DNA of 43,787 bases from positions 1 to 43,787 of the forward strand of contig JAGXQV010000141.1 of assembly GCA_018336195.1 (NCBI GenBank), written 5' to 3'. The notes under the pieces were generated by a model that made no database searches, was not told the origin of the DNA, and saw only the letters and a list, made by a program, of their open reading frames with translations. The stretch is from Sulfuricella sp. GTDB taxonomy: Bacteria > Pseudomonadota > Gammaproteobacteria > Burkholderiales > Sulfuricellaceae. The translations under genes were made by a program, and so were the position numbers. How positions within the stretch are numbered: the first letter of the stretch is position 1; each line of letters opens with the position of its first letter. Positions 17,912-26,081 of this stretch are shown here, one piece after another.

Positions 17912-17980
17912 GGATAGAAGATGCTTGGGGTTGTATTCAAGCGCGCCATTCCACCTTTATAACCAAGCGAGGCAAGGTAT

Positions 17981-20461
17981 ATGAGTTATCCAAGAATGAA
18001 CCTCAAAGACAGGCTCCTGCTCAACACGACACTGGGAATGGCGGTTATTTTTCTGGCATTTACCTTCGCCGCCTGGCAGGCTTGGCCTCCCCTGGCAATG
18101 TATGTCGGGATGCTGGGCGCGTTAATCGCTTCCAGCACCATTATCCGAAAAAACCTTGTTCTCCCGGTTTCCCGCTTGGCGGATTTGACTCGGCGATTTT
18201 CCGATGGAGAACCGCGTTTGGGCGGCGATTCCCGCCCAAATGACGAGCTTGAAACGCTGATCCGTGGAGTCGATGCGATGTCGGGGCGGATTGAAACCCT
18301 CACGCTCCGTCTTAAGGAAGCCGAGGAACAAAACCACCACTTGCTGGAGGGGCTAGACGCGATCATTTGGAAGGCCGACCTCGATACCCTGGCATTTACC
18401 TTTATCAGCCGGCATGCCGAGGCAGCGCTGGGCTATCCCATTGAGCAGTGGCTGGATGAGCCAGGGTGCTGGAAAAAAGTCATACACCCCGACGATTTCG
18501 AGAACTGCCGGGAAAGCCTTCGAAAGGCCGCGCGCGGCCAGGGTGCGGAAGAATGCGAACTGCGGGCGTTAACGGCGGACGGCAGCATGGTTTGGTTCCA
18601 CAACCGCTGCCGTGCCGTGCGGGATGAACAGGGCAACGCACTGGGAATTTTCGGTGTCATGGTCGACATCTCCGCACGAAAATTCCTCGAAACGCGGATG
18701 CTTCATCTTGCCACCCATGACCCGCTGACCGGGCTTCCCAACCGGACTCTCCTGGTCGATCGTCTGGAACAGGCGATGGCGCATGCACGGCGATCAAAGA
18801 GCTTCGCCGCTCTGATGTTCATCGATCTCGACCGGTTCAAGATCATCAATGACAGTCTCGGGCACGCTGCCGGCGACGAAGTTCTAAAGTCGGTCTCGGG
18901 GCGGCTGCGACAAAGCCTGCGCGGCACCGATACGGTCGCGCGCCTGGGCGGCGATGAATTTGCAGTGGTCCTCGACAGCGTCACCCAGGAGCACGATATT
19001 GCCGAAGTGGCCCAGAAAATTCTTCATAGCGTTTCGCAACCGTTGCTGATCGACGGGCACGAACTGAAAGTGGGATGCAGCATCGGAATCAGCCTGTACC
19101 CGCGCGATGGGGAAGAGCAAAGACTGCTGTTGAAGAACGCGGATAGCGCCTTGTATTGCGTCAAGGCTCAAGGCAAGAACGGCTTTCGCTTCTATACGGA
19201 AGAAATGAACCCCAGAGCGTTGGAGCACATGGAGTTGGAAAGCGCATTGCATCACGCCCTGGAAAAAGAACAGCTACTCCTCCACTACCAGCCGCAGTTT
19301 GCCCTTCGCAGCAACGGCATCGCGGGGGTAGAAGCCTTGATACGCTGGCAAAAACCCGATGTCGGCTTGGTTCCCCCCGCGGAATTCATCGGACTGGCGG
19401 AAGAAACCGGCTTGATATTGCCTATCGGCGCATGGGTGCTGCGCACCGCCTGCCGGCAAAACAAGGCTTGGCAAGACGCCGGGCTGCCCCATTTCCGCAT
19501 CGCGGTCAATTTGTCGGCTTTGCAGTTCATGCAGCAAGACATCGTGACCACGGTTCGGCATGCACTCGACGAAACCGGGCTGGCCCCCGAGTATCTGGAG
19601 TTGGAGGTCACCGAAAGCGTGTTGATGCAGGATGCGCAAACGGTGATAGGCAGGATGCACCAACTCAAGCAATTGGGCGTCAAGCTGGCCATCGACGACT
19701 TCGGCACGGGCTACTCTTCCCTGAGCTATATCAAGCAATTCCCCATCGACACCCTGAAGATCGACAGATCCTTCATACGCGACATCATCAAGGATCCCGA
19801 CGATGCGGCTATTGTCAGCGCGATCATATCCATGGCGCACAACCTGAAAATCAGGGTTCTTGCCGAAGGGGTGGAAACCCAGGAACAGCAAGACTTCCTG
19901 CGTGCCCAGCGCTGTGACGAAATCCAGGGATACCACTTCAGCAAGCCGCTGCCCGCCGAACAGCTCATCGCCATACTGGAGGCGCCTCAGAAACCGGCAT
20001 CCGCGCCCGACGACCAAGTTGCCCCTGCCCTGCTGCTGGTGGACGACGAAGAGAACATTCTGAACGCGCTGGCCAGTTCGCTACGCCGCCAAGGCTATCG
20101 GATATTGAAAGCAAGCAGCGCCAAGGAGGCGTTCGCCTTACTCGCCAGGAACACCGTGGGCGTCATCGTTTCCGACCAGCGTATGCCGGAGATGAGCGGC
20201 GTCGATTTTCTCCGGCGGGCGAAGCAATTGCATCCCGACGCAGTGCGGGTAGTGCTCACCGGTTACACCGACCTGAAAACCGTAATCGAAGCCATCAACG
20301 AAGGGGCCGTTTACAAATTCCTGGCCAAGCCCTGGGAAAATGAACCGTTACGCGCCCTGATTGCGGAAGCCTTCCTGTGCTACGAGATGAAGCAGGAAAA
20401 CGCGATGGGCGCCGCCAATGTGCAACCCCCGGCCCCCGCAAGGATGGGAGTTGCCGCCTGA
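17981..20461 (+). CDS. PAS-GGDEF-EAL protein with C-terminal receiver
   Basis: 826-residue membrane enzyme that can in principle both make and break c-di-GMP. Two membrane segments (about 15-33 and 37-57) lead to a HAMP-like stretch and a PAS domain (about 115-235). The GGDEF domain (about 240-405) has an intact RLGGDEF (323-327) and an RxxD inhibitory site, RGTD 314-317. The EAL domain (about 425-665) has EALIRW at 451 and the loop DDFGTGYSSL. A receiver domain follows (about 683-800) with LLVDDEENIL, Asp732 in SDQRMPEMSG and lysine in LAKPWEN, a type usually found at the N-terminus of RpfG-like regulators. The ribosome binding site is GGCAAGG. A hemerythrin kinase follows 35 bases later, a natural candidate to phosphorylate this receiver. 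Confidence 0.93.
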   Translation: MSYPRMNLKDRLLLNTTLGMAVIFLAFTFAAWQAWPPLAMYVGMLGALIASSTIIRKNLVLPVSRLADLTRRFSDGEPRLGGDSRPNDELETLIRGVDAMSGRIETLTLRLKEAEEQNHHLLEGLDAIIWKADLDTLAFTFISRHAEAALGYPIEQWLDEPGCWKKVIHPDDFENCRESLRKAARGQGAEECELRALTADGSMVWFHNRCRAVRDEQGNALGIFGVMVDISARKFLETRMLHLATHDPLTGLPNRTLLVDRLEQAMAHARRSKSFAALMFIDLDRFKIINDSLGHAAGDEVLKSVSGRLRQSLRGTDTVARLGGDEFAVVLDSVTQEHDIAEVAQKILHSVSQPLLIDGHELKVGCSIGISLYPRDGEEQRLLLKNADSALYCVKAQGKNGFRFYTEEMNPRALEHMELESALHHALEKEQLLLHYQPQFALRSNGIAGVEALIRWQKPDVGLVPPAEFIGLAEETGLILPIGAWVLRTACRQNKAWQDAGLPHFRIAVNLSALQFMQQDIVTTVRHALDETGLAPEYLELEVTESVLMQDAQTVIGRMHQLKQLGVKLAIDDFGTGYSSLSYIKQFPIDTLKIDRSFIRDIIKDPDDAAIVSAIISMAHNLKIRVLAEGVETQEQQDFLRAQRCDEIQGYHFSKPLPAEQLIAILEAPQKPASAPDDQVAPALLLVDDEENILNALASSLRRQGYRILKASSAKEAFALLARNTVGVIVSDQRMPEMSGVDFLRRAKQLHPDAVRVVLTGYTDLKTVIEAINEGAVYKFLAKPWENEPLRALIAEAFLCYEMKQENAMGAANVQPPAPARMGVAA

Positions 20462-20496
20462 CCGCAGGCCCATTAACGAACACGGAGCGTTTCATC

Positions 20497-22371
20497 ATGG
20501 CACTTTTCGAATGGAATAACAGTTACCGCATCGGCATTGCCGAATTGGACGATCAGCACCACACGCTGGTCCAGACGATCAACGCCCTCGCGCAGGCTCT
20601 TGCCCATGGGGAACCGCTCGCCACTTTGGGTTGCCTGTTCAGCGATCTGGTCGACTACACCCGTTACCACTTCAAGGCCGAAGAAGCTCTGATGACCGCG
20701 GCTGGCGGAATGCCCCGCCATTACCGCCAGCATAAGGCGCAACACGAGGATTTCATTCAAACGGTGGCCAACCTGGGCGACACATTGGACGCCACCAATA
20801 CCCAGGTCGCAGAAGCAACCCTCGACTACTTGATCCATTGGCTGCTGCACCACATCATGGGCGAGGATCGCGCCATGGCTCGCCTTCTTGCCGGCATACC
20901 AGCCAGCGTTCAAGAGCGCGCAGTCAAGGATTTGGGGGAACCGGCACTCGGCCGACAAGTTGCCGAGAAGAATCTGCTGGCCGCCCTGCGCGAAAGCGAA
21001 CGCCGCTTTCGCACGCTCGCCGACGAGGTTCCGGTAATGATTTGGATGAGCGAAGAAAACCAGGGACGGACATTCTTCAACAAGACCTGGCAGGAATTCT
21101 CCGCGCGACCTATCGACGAAGAGCGAGGTGATGGCTGGCGGGTGGGCCTGCATCCAGAAGACATTGGCACCGTTGGCCAAAGCCATGAGGCGGCATCCCG
21201 CTCCCGAGACTGTTACAGCGTCGAATACCGGTTGCAGCATCACGATGGTACGCACCGCTGGCTGCACGAATCCGGCGTCCCGCGACTCCTGAAAAACGGC
21301 GAGTTCGCCGGGCATGTCGGCGTTTGCGTGGACATCACAGAAAGCAAGGCAGCGGAACAGGTGCTAAGACGCAGCCGGGACGACCTGGACACGCTGGTCA
21401 TGGCAAGAACAGTCGAATTGCGGCAGGCCAATCAACAGCTTTCCCAGGAAGTCGAGGAACGCCGCTTGGCCCAAGCCGCCCTGCTGCACACCCGGGAAGA
21501 GCAGCGCACCCTCATCGGGAAACTGGAGCAAGCCCACAATCAGTTGCTGCAATCGGAAAAGATGGCCTCGATCGGACAACTGGCGGCGGGCGTGGCACAC
21601 GAAATCAACAATCCGATCGGTTACGTTTATTCGAATATCGAAGCCCTGCGGGAGTACATCGAAGATGCATTTGCCATCCTCGCCGCGTACGAGGAAGCGG
21701 AAGCCTCGATGGCGGAGCACAGCCGCGCTTTCGCGAAGGTCGACGCGCTTAAGGACGGACTGGCGCTGAAAGGCCTCAGGGAAGACATTTTCGCCAGGAC
21801 GGCAGAATCGATGGAAGGCTTGGTCCGCGTGAAGAAGATAGTCCAGAACCTTCGGGAATTTTCTCATGTGGACAATGCGGAATGGCAGCTCGCCGACCTA
21901 CATCGAGGACTCGACAGCACCCTCAACATCGTCAACAGCGAATTGCGCTACAAGGCCGAAGTGGTGAAGGAATACGGCAATTTGCCGGAAGTGGAGTGTC
22001 TGCCCTTCCAACTCAACCAGGTATTCATGAATCTCCTGGTAAACGCCGGCCATGCCATCGAGGAACGCGGAACCATTGCGGTCAGGACCGGCACGTCCGG
22101 CGAACGGATCTGGGTCGAGATCGAAGACACTGGCCACGGCATTTCAGCGGAACACCTGAATCGGATATTCGACCCGTTTTTCACTACAAAAGCCGTGGGA
22201 AAAGGAACCGGCCTGGGGCTATCTCTTTCCTACAGCATCGTGCAACAGCATCACGGCCAGATCGAAGTGAAAAGCACACCGCGTACAGGCTCGCTGTTCC
22301 GGGTAACCCTGCCGGTTCGACAACCCCCGGCCGGATTCGGCCTAAACGCAGGCTCGCCCTGCCCCGCCTAA
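20497..22371 (+). CDS. Hemerythrin-PAS sensor histidine kinase
   Basis: 624-residue soluble kinase starting at ATG 20497 (MALFEWNNSYRIG) with CGGAG upstream; the frame is open earlier but that part lies in the previous gene. The bacteriohemerythrin domain (1-130) keeps all expected di-iron ligands: His21, His58 and Glu62 (HFKAE), His79 and His83 (HKAQH), His119 and Asp124 (HIMGED), so O2 or NO binding is likely. A PAS domain (about 163-285) and a coiled coil (about 285-355) lead to HisKA with His368 in GVAHEINNPIG and an ATPase domain with VFMNLLVNAGHAIEE, EDTGHGIS and GTGLGLSLSYSIV. No membrane segment is seen. Flanked by the REC-ended GGDEF-EAL gene and a chemoreceptor on the same strand. 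Confidence 0.93.
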   Translation: MALFEWNNSYRIGIAELDDQHHTLVQTINALAQALAHGEPLATLGCLFSDLVDYTRYHFKAEEALMTAAGGMPRHYRQHKAQHEDFIQTVANLGDTLDATNTQVAEATLDYLIHWLLHHIMGEDRAMARLLAGIPASVQERAVKDLGEPALGRQVAEKNLLAALRESERRFRTLADEVPVMIWMSEENQGRTFFNKTWQEFSARPIDEERGDGWRVGLHPEDIGTVGQSHEAASRSRDCYSVEYRLQHHDGTHRWLHESGVPRLLKNGEFAGHVGVCVDITESKAAEQVLRRSRDDLDTLVMARTVELRQANQQLSQEVEERRLAQAALLHTREEQRTLIGKLEQAHNQLLQSEKMASIGQLAAGVAHEINNPIGYVYSNIEALREYIEDAFAILAAYEEAEASMAEHSRAFAKVDALKDGLALKGLREDIFARTAESMEGLVRVKKIVQNLREFSHVDNAEWQLADLHRGLDSTLNIVNSELRYKAEVVKEYGNLPEVECLPFQLNQVFMNLLVNAGHAIEERGTIAVRTGTSGERIWVEIEDTGHGISAEHLNRIFDPFFTTKAVGKGTGLGLSLSYSIVQQHHGQIEVKSTPRTGSLFRVTLPVRQPPAGFGLNAGSPCPA

Positions 22372-22452
22372 AATTAACAAGCATTTTTGCCGGCGTCGGC
22401 ACCTCGCCAGAAAAGCCCCTCTTTGTCTCGCGCATCGCCAAAGGAGATTTCC

Positions 22453-24141
22453 ATGAAACTCGGTATCGGTTCCAAACTGCTCGGTCTGTTCGGCATCGGC
22501 TCGGCCCTGCTGGTGGGATCGGCGCTCTATGGGGTGTGGGTGGCTTGGAGCAGCATTCACACCATTCATCACAAACTCGACCGCTATGCCGATGAGCAAA
22601 AAGCCGTCCTGCAACTACAGACGGCACATCTGGTGGAGATCCATGACTGGAAGAATGTTCTGCTGCGTAGCGACGACGCCGCGACCTTGGACACGAATTG
22701 GAGCATCTTCACGGCGCAGGCGCGCAAGGTCAGCGGTGCCGCCAAGGCTCTGCTCGCCGAGACCATCGACCCTCGCCTCCGGACGTTGATCGAGCAATTT
22801 CACGCCGCGCATCAGGCAGGCCTGGAAAACTACCAGAGCGGCGCTGCGGCTTCTCGCGCGACCGGCTTCAGCCATGTGGCGGGAGACCGGGCAATCCAAC
22901 ATGCCGACCGGCCTATCGCCAAGTTGCTGGACGATGCCGTCGCTGAAATAGACCGGAACGCCGATATCATCGGCGATCAGGTGGTAGCCGAGGCGGAAGC
23001 GGAAGTGCAGAAAAGCCTGATCGTCCTGCTGCTGGTCTTCCTTGCCGACGGCGCGGCCTTCGTCTACCTGATACGCAAATACATCCTGCAACCGGCGGCA
23101 CAACTGGCCGACGGTCTGGAAAGGCTGAGTAGCGGAGACTTCAGTGGGCCGGTCCAGGTAGCCAGCCAGGATGAAATCGGTAAGCTGGCGAAATGCACCC
23201 AGCAGGTCAACCAACAGTTGGGAACCCTGGTCGGGGAAATAAAAACCACGGCGGTGCGTCTTGCCGAAAATGCCAAGCGCGTCGCCATGGTTTCCGACAT
23301 GACCAGCCAGGGCGTGTCGACCCAGCGCGAGGAAACCGACAGCGCCAGTACGGCGGTGACGCAACTGGCGGATTTCCTGTCCGAATCGGTGCTGCACGCG
23401 GAAAGCGCGGTGCGCGAAGCCGAAGTGGTGGACGAGCAGGTAGGCGTTGTGAAAGGAGCGGTCAGCGAGGCGATTGCGGGAATTCATGACCTGGCTGAAC
23501 AGGTCAAGCACTGTACCGGCGCCATCCACCTTCTGGAGCGCGACAGCCAGCAAATCGACAGCGTCACGCAAATCATCCGGGATATCGCCGGTCAGACCCA
23601 CCTGCTGTCGCTCAACGCCGCCATAGAAGCCGCCCACGCCGGCGATCAGGGGCGCGGCTTTGCTGTCGTCGCCGACGAGATCAGCAAGCTCGCGCATCGC
23701 ACCAAGGAAGCGACTCAGGAAATCAATCGCAAGATCGAAGAATTGCAGGGTGGCGCCAAGAAGGCCGTGGGGACCATGGTACTGGGGTGCGAGCGGGCCG
23801 ACCAAACCGCCCAGGGCGTGGACAAGGCTCACCACTCGCTGGCACATATCGCCACCGCCATGACCACGATACGCGAGGTGAACGGGCGGATTGTCGCGTC
23901 CCTCGGCGGGCAGAGCGTGATCGCCAAACAGGTTAACCAGACCATCATCAACATCAGCCAGGCGGCCGAACAGACGGCCTACAGTTCCCGCCAGACTTCC
24001 CTGGAGATCATGAAGGTGGCTGACGAGGCGGCGGGACTCCACCGCATGGTGGGGTGCTTCACCGTACCGGAATCCCGCGTCTCGCCCCCTCCGCCGCAAA
24101 CCGCCCCGTTGCCCGTGCTGCAGGAAGATTGGCTGTTATAG
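22453..24141 (+). CDS. Methyl-accepting chemotaxis protein, divergent hairpin
   Basis: 562-residue chemoreceptor starting at ATG 22453 behind an ideal AAGGAGA. TM1 is about 8-31 and TM2 about 193-215. The periplasmic part is helical and contains [14 protein letters not shown], close to [14 protein letters not shown] in the receptor at 37905. HAMP is about 215-270. The signalling tip [20 protein letters not shown] differs from the common [20 protein letters not shown] of the receptors near cheA. The tail is proline-rich and ends QEDWLL. It lies far from the che genes and 81 bases after the hemerythrin kinase, so it may serve another array or form part of an oxygen-response unit (inference). 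Confidence 0.9.
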   Translation: MKLGIGSKLLGLFGIGSALLVGSALYGVWVAWSSIHTIHHKLDRYADEQKAVLQLQTAHLVEIHDWKNVLLRSDDAATLDTNWSIFTAQARKVSGAAKALLAETIDPRLRTLIEQFHAAHQAGLENYQSGAAASRATGFSHVAGDRAIQHADRPIAKLLDDAVAEIDRNADIIGDQVVAEAEAEVQKSLIVLLLVFLADGAAFVYLIRKYILQPAAQLADGLERLSSGDFSGPVQVASQDEIGKLAKCTQQVNQQLGTLVGEIKTTAVRLAENAKRVAMVSDMTSQGVSTQREETDSASTAVTQLADFLSESVLHAESAVREAEVVDEQVGVVKGAVSEAIAGIHDLAEQVKHCTGAIHLLERDSQQIDSVTQIIRDIAGQTHLLSLNAAIEAAHAGDQGRGFAVVADEISKLAHRTKEATQEINRKIEELQGGAKKAVGTMVLGCERADQTAQGVDKAHHSLAHIATAMTTIREVNGRIVASLGGQSVIAKQVNQTIINISQAAEQTAYSSRQTSLEIMKVADEAAGLHRMVGCFTVPESRVSPPPPQTAPLPVLQEDWLL

Positions 24142-24162
24142 AGCGTCGCGGCATTTCGCTTT

Positions 24163-25569
24163 TCAGGCCGAGGTTTGCGCCACGATGTAGCGCTTGATCG
24201 CCTCGACGTCCGCCGCCATCACTTCGAAGCGTTGCGGCAGCGCCTCCAGGTTGTCCAGTCCCGCCGGGCGCGGCGCATGGCGGCCCAGCGCCTCCATGAT
24301 GGTTTCGTCGAATTTGGCCGGTAGCGCGGTTTCCAGGCACAGCATCGGTATCCCGGCCTCGCGGTAGCTCGCCGCCACCTTGATGCCGTCGGCGGTGTGA
24401 GTGTCGACCATCACGCCGTAGCGCTCGAACACGCTACGGATGGTAGCCAAGCGGTCGGCGTGGCTGCTCGCCCCGGAGACGAAACCATAATCCGCAACCT
24501 TGGCCCAATACGGGGTTTCCTTCAGATCGAAGTACCCTTGGCTTTCGATTTGTGCCCACAAGCCATTGAGTACCGCTGGGTTGCGCCCCACCAGGTCGAA
24601 CACGAAACGCTCGAAGTTCGATGCCTTGGTAATGTCCATCGACGGGCTGCTGGTGTGCACGGTCTGGGGACGCGGGCGGTACACGCCCGTGCGGAAAAAC
24701 TCGTCGAGCACGTCGTTTTCGTTGGTGGCGACCACCAGTTTGGCAATCGGCAGGCCCATGCTGCGGGCGATATGGCCCGCGCAGACATTGCCGAAATTGC
24801 CCGACGGCACGGTAAAGGACACGGTTTCGTCGTTGCTTTGCGTCACCGCAAAATAGCCCTTGAAGTAATACACCACCTGGGCGATGACGCGCGCCCAGTT
24901 GATCGAATTCACCGCGCCGATCTTGTATTTTTCCTTGAAAGCCAGGTCGTTGGACACCGCTTTCACGATGTCCTGGCAGTCGTCGAAGGGCGCGGTGGCG
25001 GCGATGTTGAAAATATTCGGGTCTTGCAGGGAATACATCTGCGCGGTCTGGAACGGACTCATCTTGCCGTGCGGCGACATCATGAACACCCGCACCCCCT
25101 TCTTGCCGCGCATCGCATATTCGGCGGCGCTCCCGGTGTCCCCGGAAGTCGCGCCGAGGATGTTGAGTTCGGCATTCTCGCGCGCCAGCACATATTCGAA
25201 GACATTGCCGAGGAACTGCATCGCCACGTCCTTGAAGGCCAGCGTCGGGCCGTTGGAGAGTTCGAGGATATACAGCCCCGGCTCCAGCGTCTTGACCGGG
25301 GTGATGGCGGAGCTACCGAAGATTTCTTCCATATAGCTGGCATTGATGATCTTCTTCAAATCGTCCGCCGGAATATCGTCGGCGAAACGGCTGATCACCT
25401 CGAAAGCCAGTTGAGGATAGGAAAGATTGCGCCACGTGTCCAAGTCTGCCCGACTCAACTGGGGATAGCTTTCCGGCATCACCAGCCCGCCGTCCGGCGC
25501 CAAGCCGCCGAGCAGGATTTCGCTGAAGGTTTTCGGCGTCATGCCGCCGCGGGTGCTGAGGTATTTCAT
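24163..25569 (-). CDS. thrC: Threonine synthase
   Basis: PLP enzyme converting O-phosphohomoserine to threonine; cytosolic, last step of the pathway. 468 residues, typical of the longer class of enzymes. Landmarks are MKYLSTRGG at the start, the PLP lysine region SNGPTLAFKDVAMQFLG, ILGATSGDTGSAAEYAM, the phosphate-binding VPSGNFGNVCAGHIA, and STAL-free C-terminus ending in IKRYIVAQTSA. The start ATG 25569 has only a weak GAGA upstream. It is the last gene of a minus-strand run hom-hicA-hicB-thrC; the gap to hicB is 24 bases, so it is probably made from the same transcript. Confidence 0.97.
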   Translation of the reverse strand: MKYLSTRGGMTPKTFSEILLGGLAPDGGLVMPESYPQLSRADLDTWRNLSYPQLAFEVISRFADDIPADDLKKIINASYMEEIFGSSAITPVKTLEPGLYILELSNGPTLAFKDVAMQFLGNVFEYVLARENAELNILGATSGDTGSAAEYAMRGKKGVRVFMMSPHGKMSPFQTAQMYSLQDPNIFNIAATAPFDDCQDIVKAVSNDLAFKEKYKIGAVNSINWARVIAQVVYYFKGYFAVTQSNDETVSFTVPSGNFGNVCAGHIARSMGLPIAKLVVATNENDVLDEFFRTGVYRPRPQTVHTSSPSMDITKASNFERFVFDLVGRNPAVLNGLWAQIESQGYFDLKETPYWAKVADYGFVSGASSHADRLATIRSVFERYGVMVDTHTADGIKVAASYREAGIPMLCLETALPAKFDETIMEALGRHAPRPAGLDNLEALPQRFEVMAADVEAIKRYIVAQTSA

Positions 25570-25593
25570 ATATTTTCTCGTGTCTGATTTAGG

Positions 25594-25815
25594 TCAGGCG
25601 TACATCAAGCGCCCACGCGGTTCGGGAATGGTACGGCCAAGCTCACACGCGACCTCGATCCATTCATCGATAACGATTTGGATGTTTTGCAGAGCCTGCA
25701 AATAGGTTTCCCCATCGGCCATGCATCCAGGCAACTCAGGTACCTCCGCAATAAAGGCCGTATCCGCTTCGCTCCAGTAAATAATGATTTCATAATGGTA
25801 TCGCTCAGTCATCAT
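25594..25815 (-). CDS. hicB: HicB-family antitoxin
   Basis: 73-residue partner of the toxin encoded just upstream. The sequence has the HicB partial RNase-H-like fold signature: YEIIIYWSEADTAFIAEVPE, LPGCMADGETYLQALQNIQ, VIDEWIEVACELGRTIPEP. There is no added DNA-binding domain, as in other short HicB proteins, so repression may be weak or need the complex. Start ATG 25815, with a second ATG right after it. It overlaps the end of hicA by 11 bases, fitting coupled translation. It lies between hom and thrC, an unusual location. Confidence 0.93.
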   Translation of the reverse strand: MMTERYHYEIIIYWSEADTAFIAEVPELPGCMADGETYLQALQNIQIVIDEWIEVACELGRTIPEPRGRLMYA

Positions 25816-26065
25816 TCAACCTCGCCAATTGGTATTTCAAAATTACGTCACGCACCTGCTTGACTTGGTAAGGCTTGGCTTTTCCCCGTTTATCCTGCAC
25901 GTTCAATATCTCGGCTACGTCGGGACGTGAAAAGATATGATGGCTACCACGAATTCTCAGGTCAAATTCAAGCTGTTTCAGAAGATTACACAAATCAATG
26001 AAGATGACGTTGCAGTCACTGCTACCGGTTAGCACTTGCAGCAAAATCTTGTCAAACTTTCCCAT
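25805..26065 (-). CDS. hicA: HicA-family toxin (mRNA interferase)
   Basis: 86-residue toxin of the dsRNA-binding-fold HicA family, which cuts mRNA during translation until neutralised by HicB. The key motif RGSHHIFSR carries the catalytic histidine, followed by the basic tail KAKPYQVKQVRDVILKYQ. The chain is longer than the roughly 60-residue classic HicA and matches the longer type beginning MGKFDKILLQVLTGSSD. It starts 16 bases after the hom stop codon, so it is likely read through from the hom transcript. No separate promoter was recognised. Confidence 0.92.
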   Translation of the reverse strand: MGKFDKILLQVLTGSSDCNVIFIDLCNLLKQLEFDLRIRGSHHIFSRPDVAEILNVQDKRGKAKPYQVKQVRDVILKYQLARLNDD

Positions 26066-26081
26066 AACAGGAGACTAAATC

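Larger units (their letters stand above)
17451..17980. other. 530-base gap between PilZ and GGDEF-EAL genes
   Basis: The longest gap in the window. It holds a strong two-part stem-loop (17464-17495), a minus-strand mini-ORF (17499-17609), an inverted repeat (17750-17773) and a plus-strand mini-ORF with a good ribosome binding site (17846-17911), each listed separately. I looked for a c-di-GMP riboswitch and did not find its conserved core. No convincing sigma-70, sigma-28 or sigma-54 promoter was recognised, although the GGDEF-EAL gene must be started from here. Confidence 0.6.

Noticed and set aside
17451-17980. c-di-GMP riboswitch ahead of the GGDEF-EAL gene
   Set aside because: A hit was expected from context, but the conserved core segments of the class I aptamer are not present in order.
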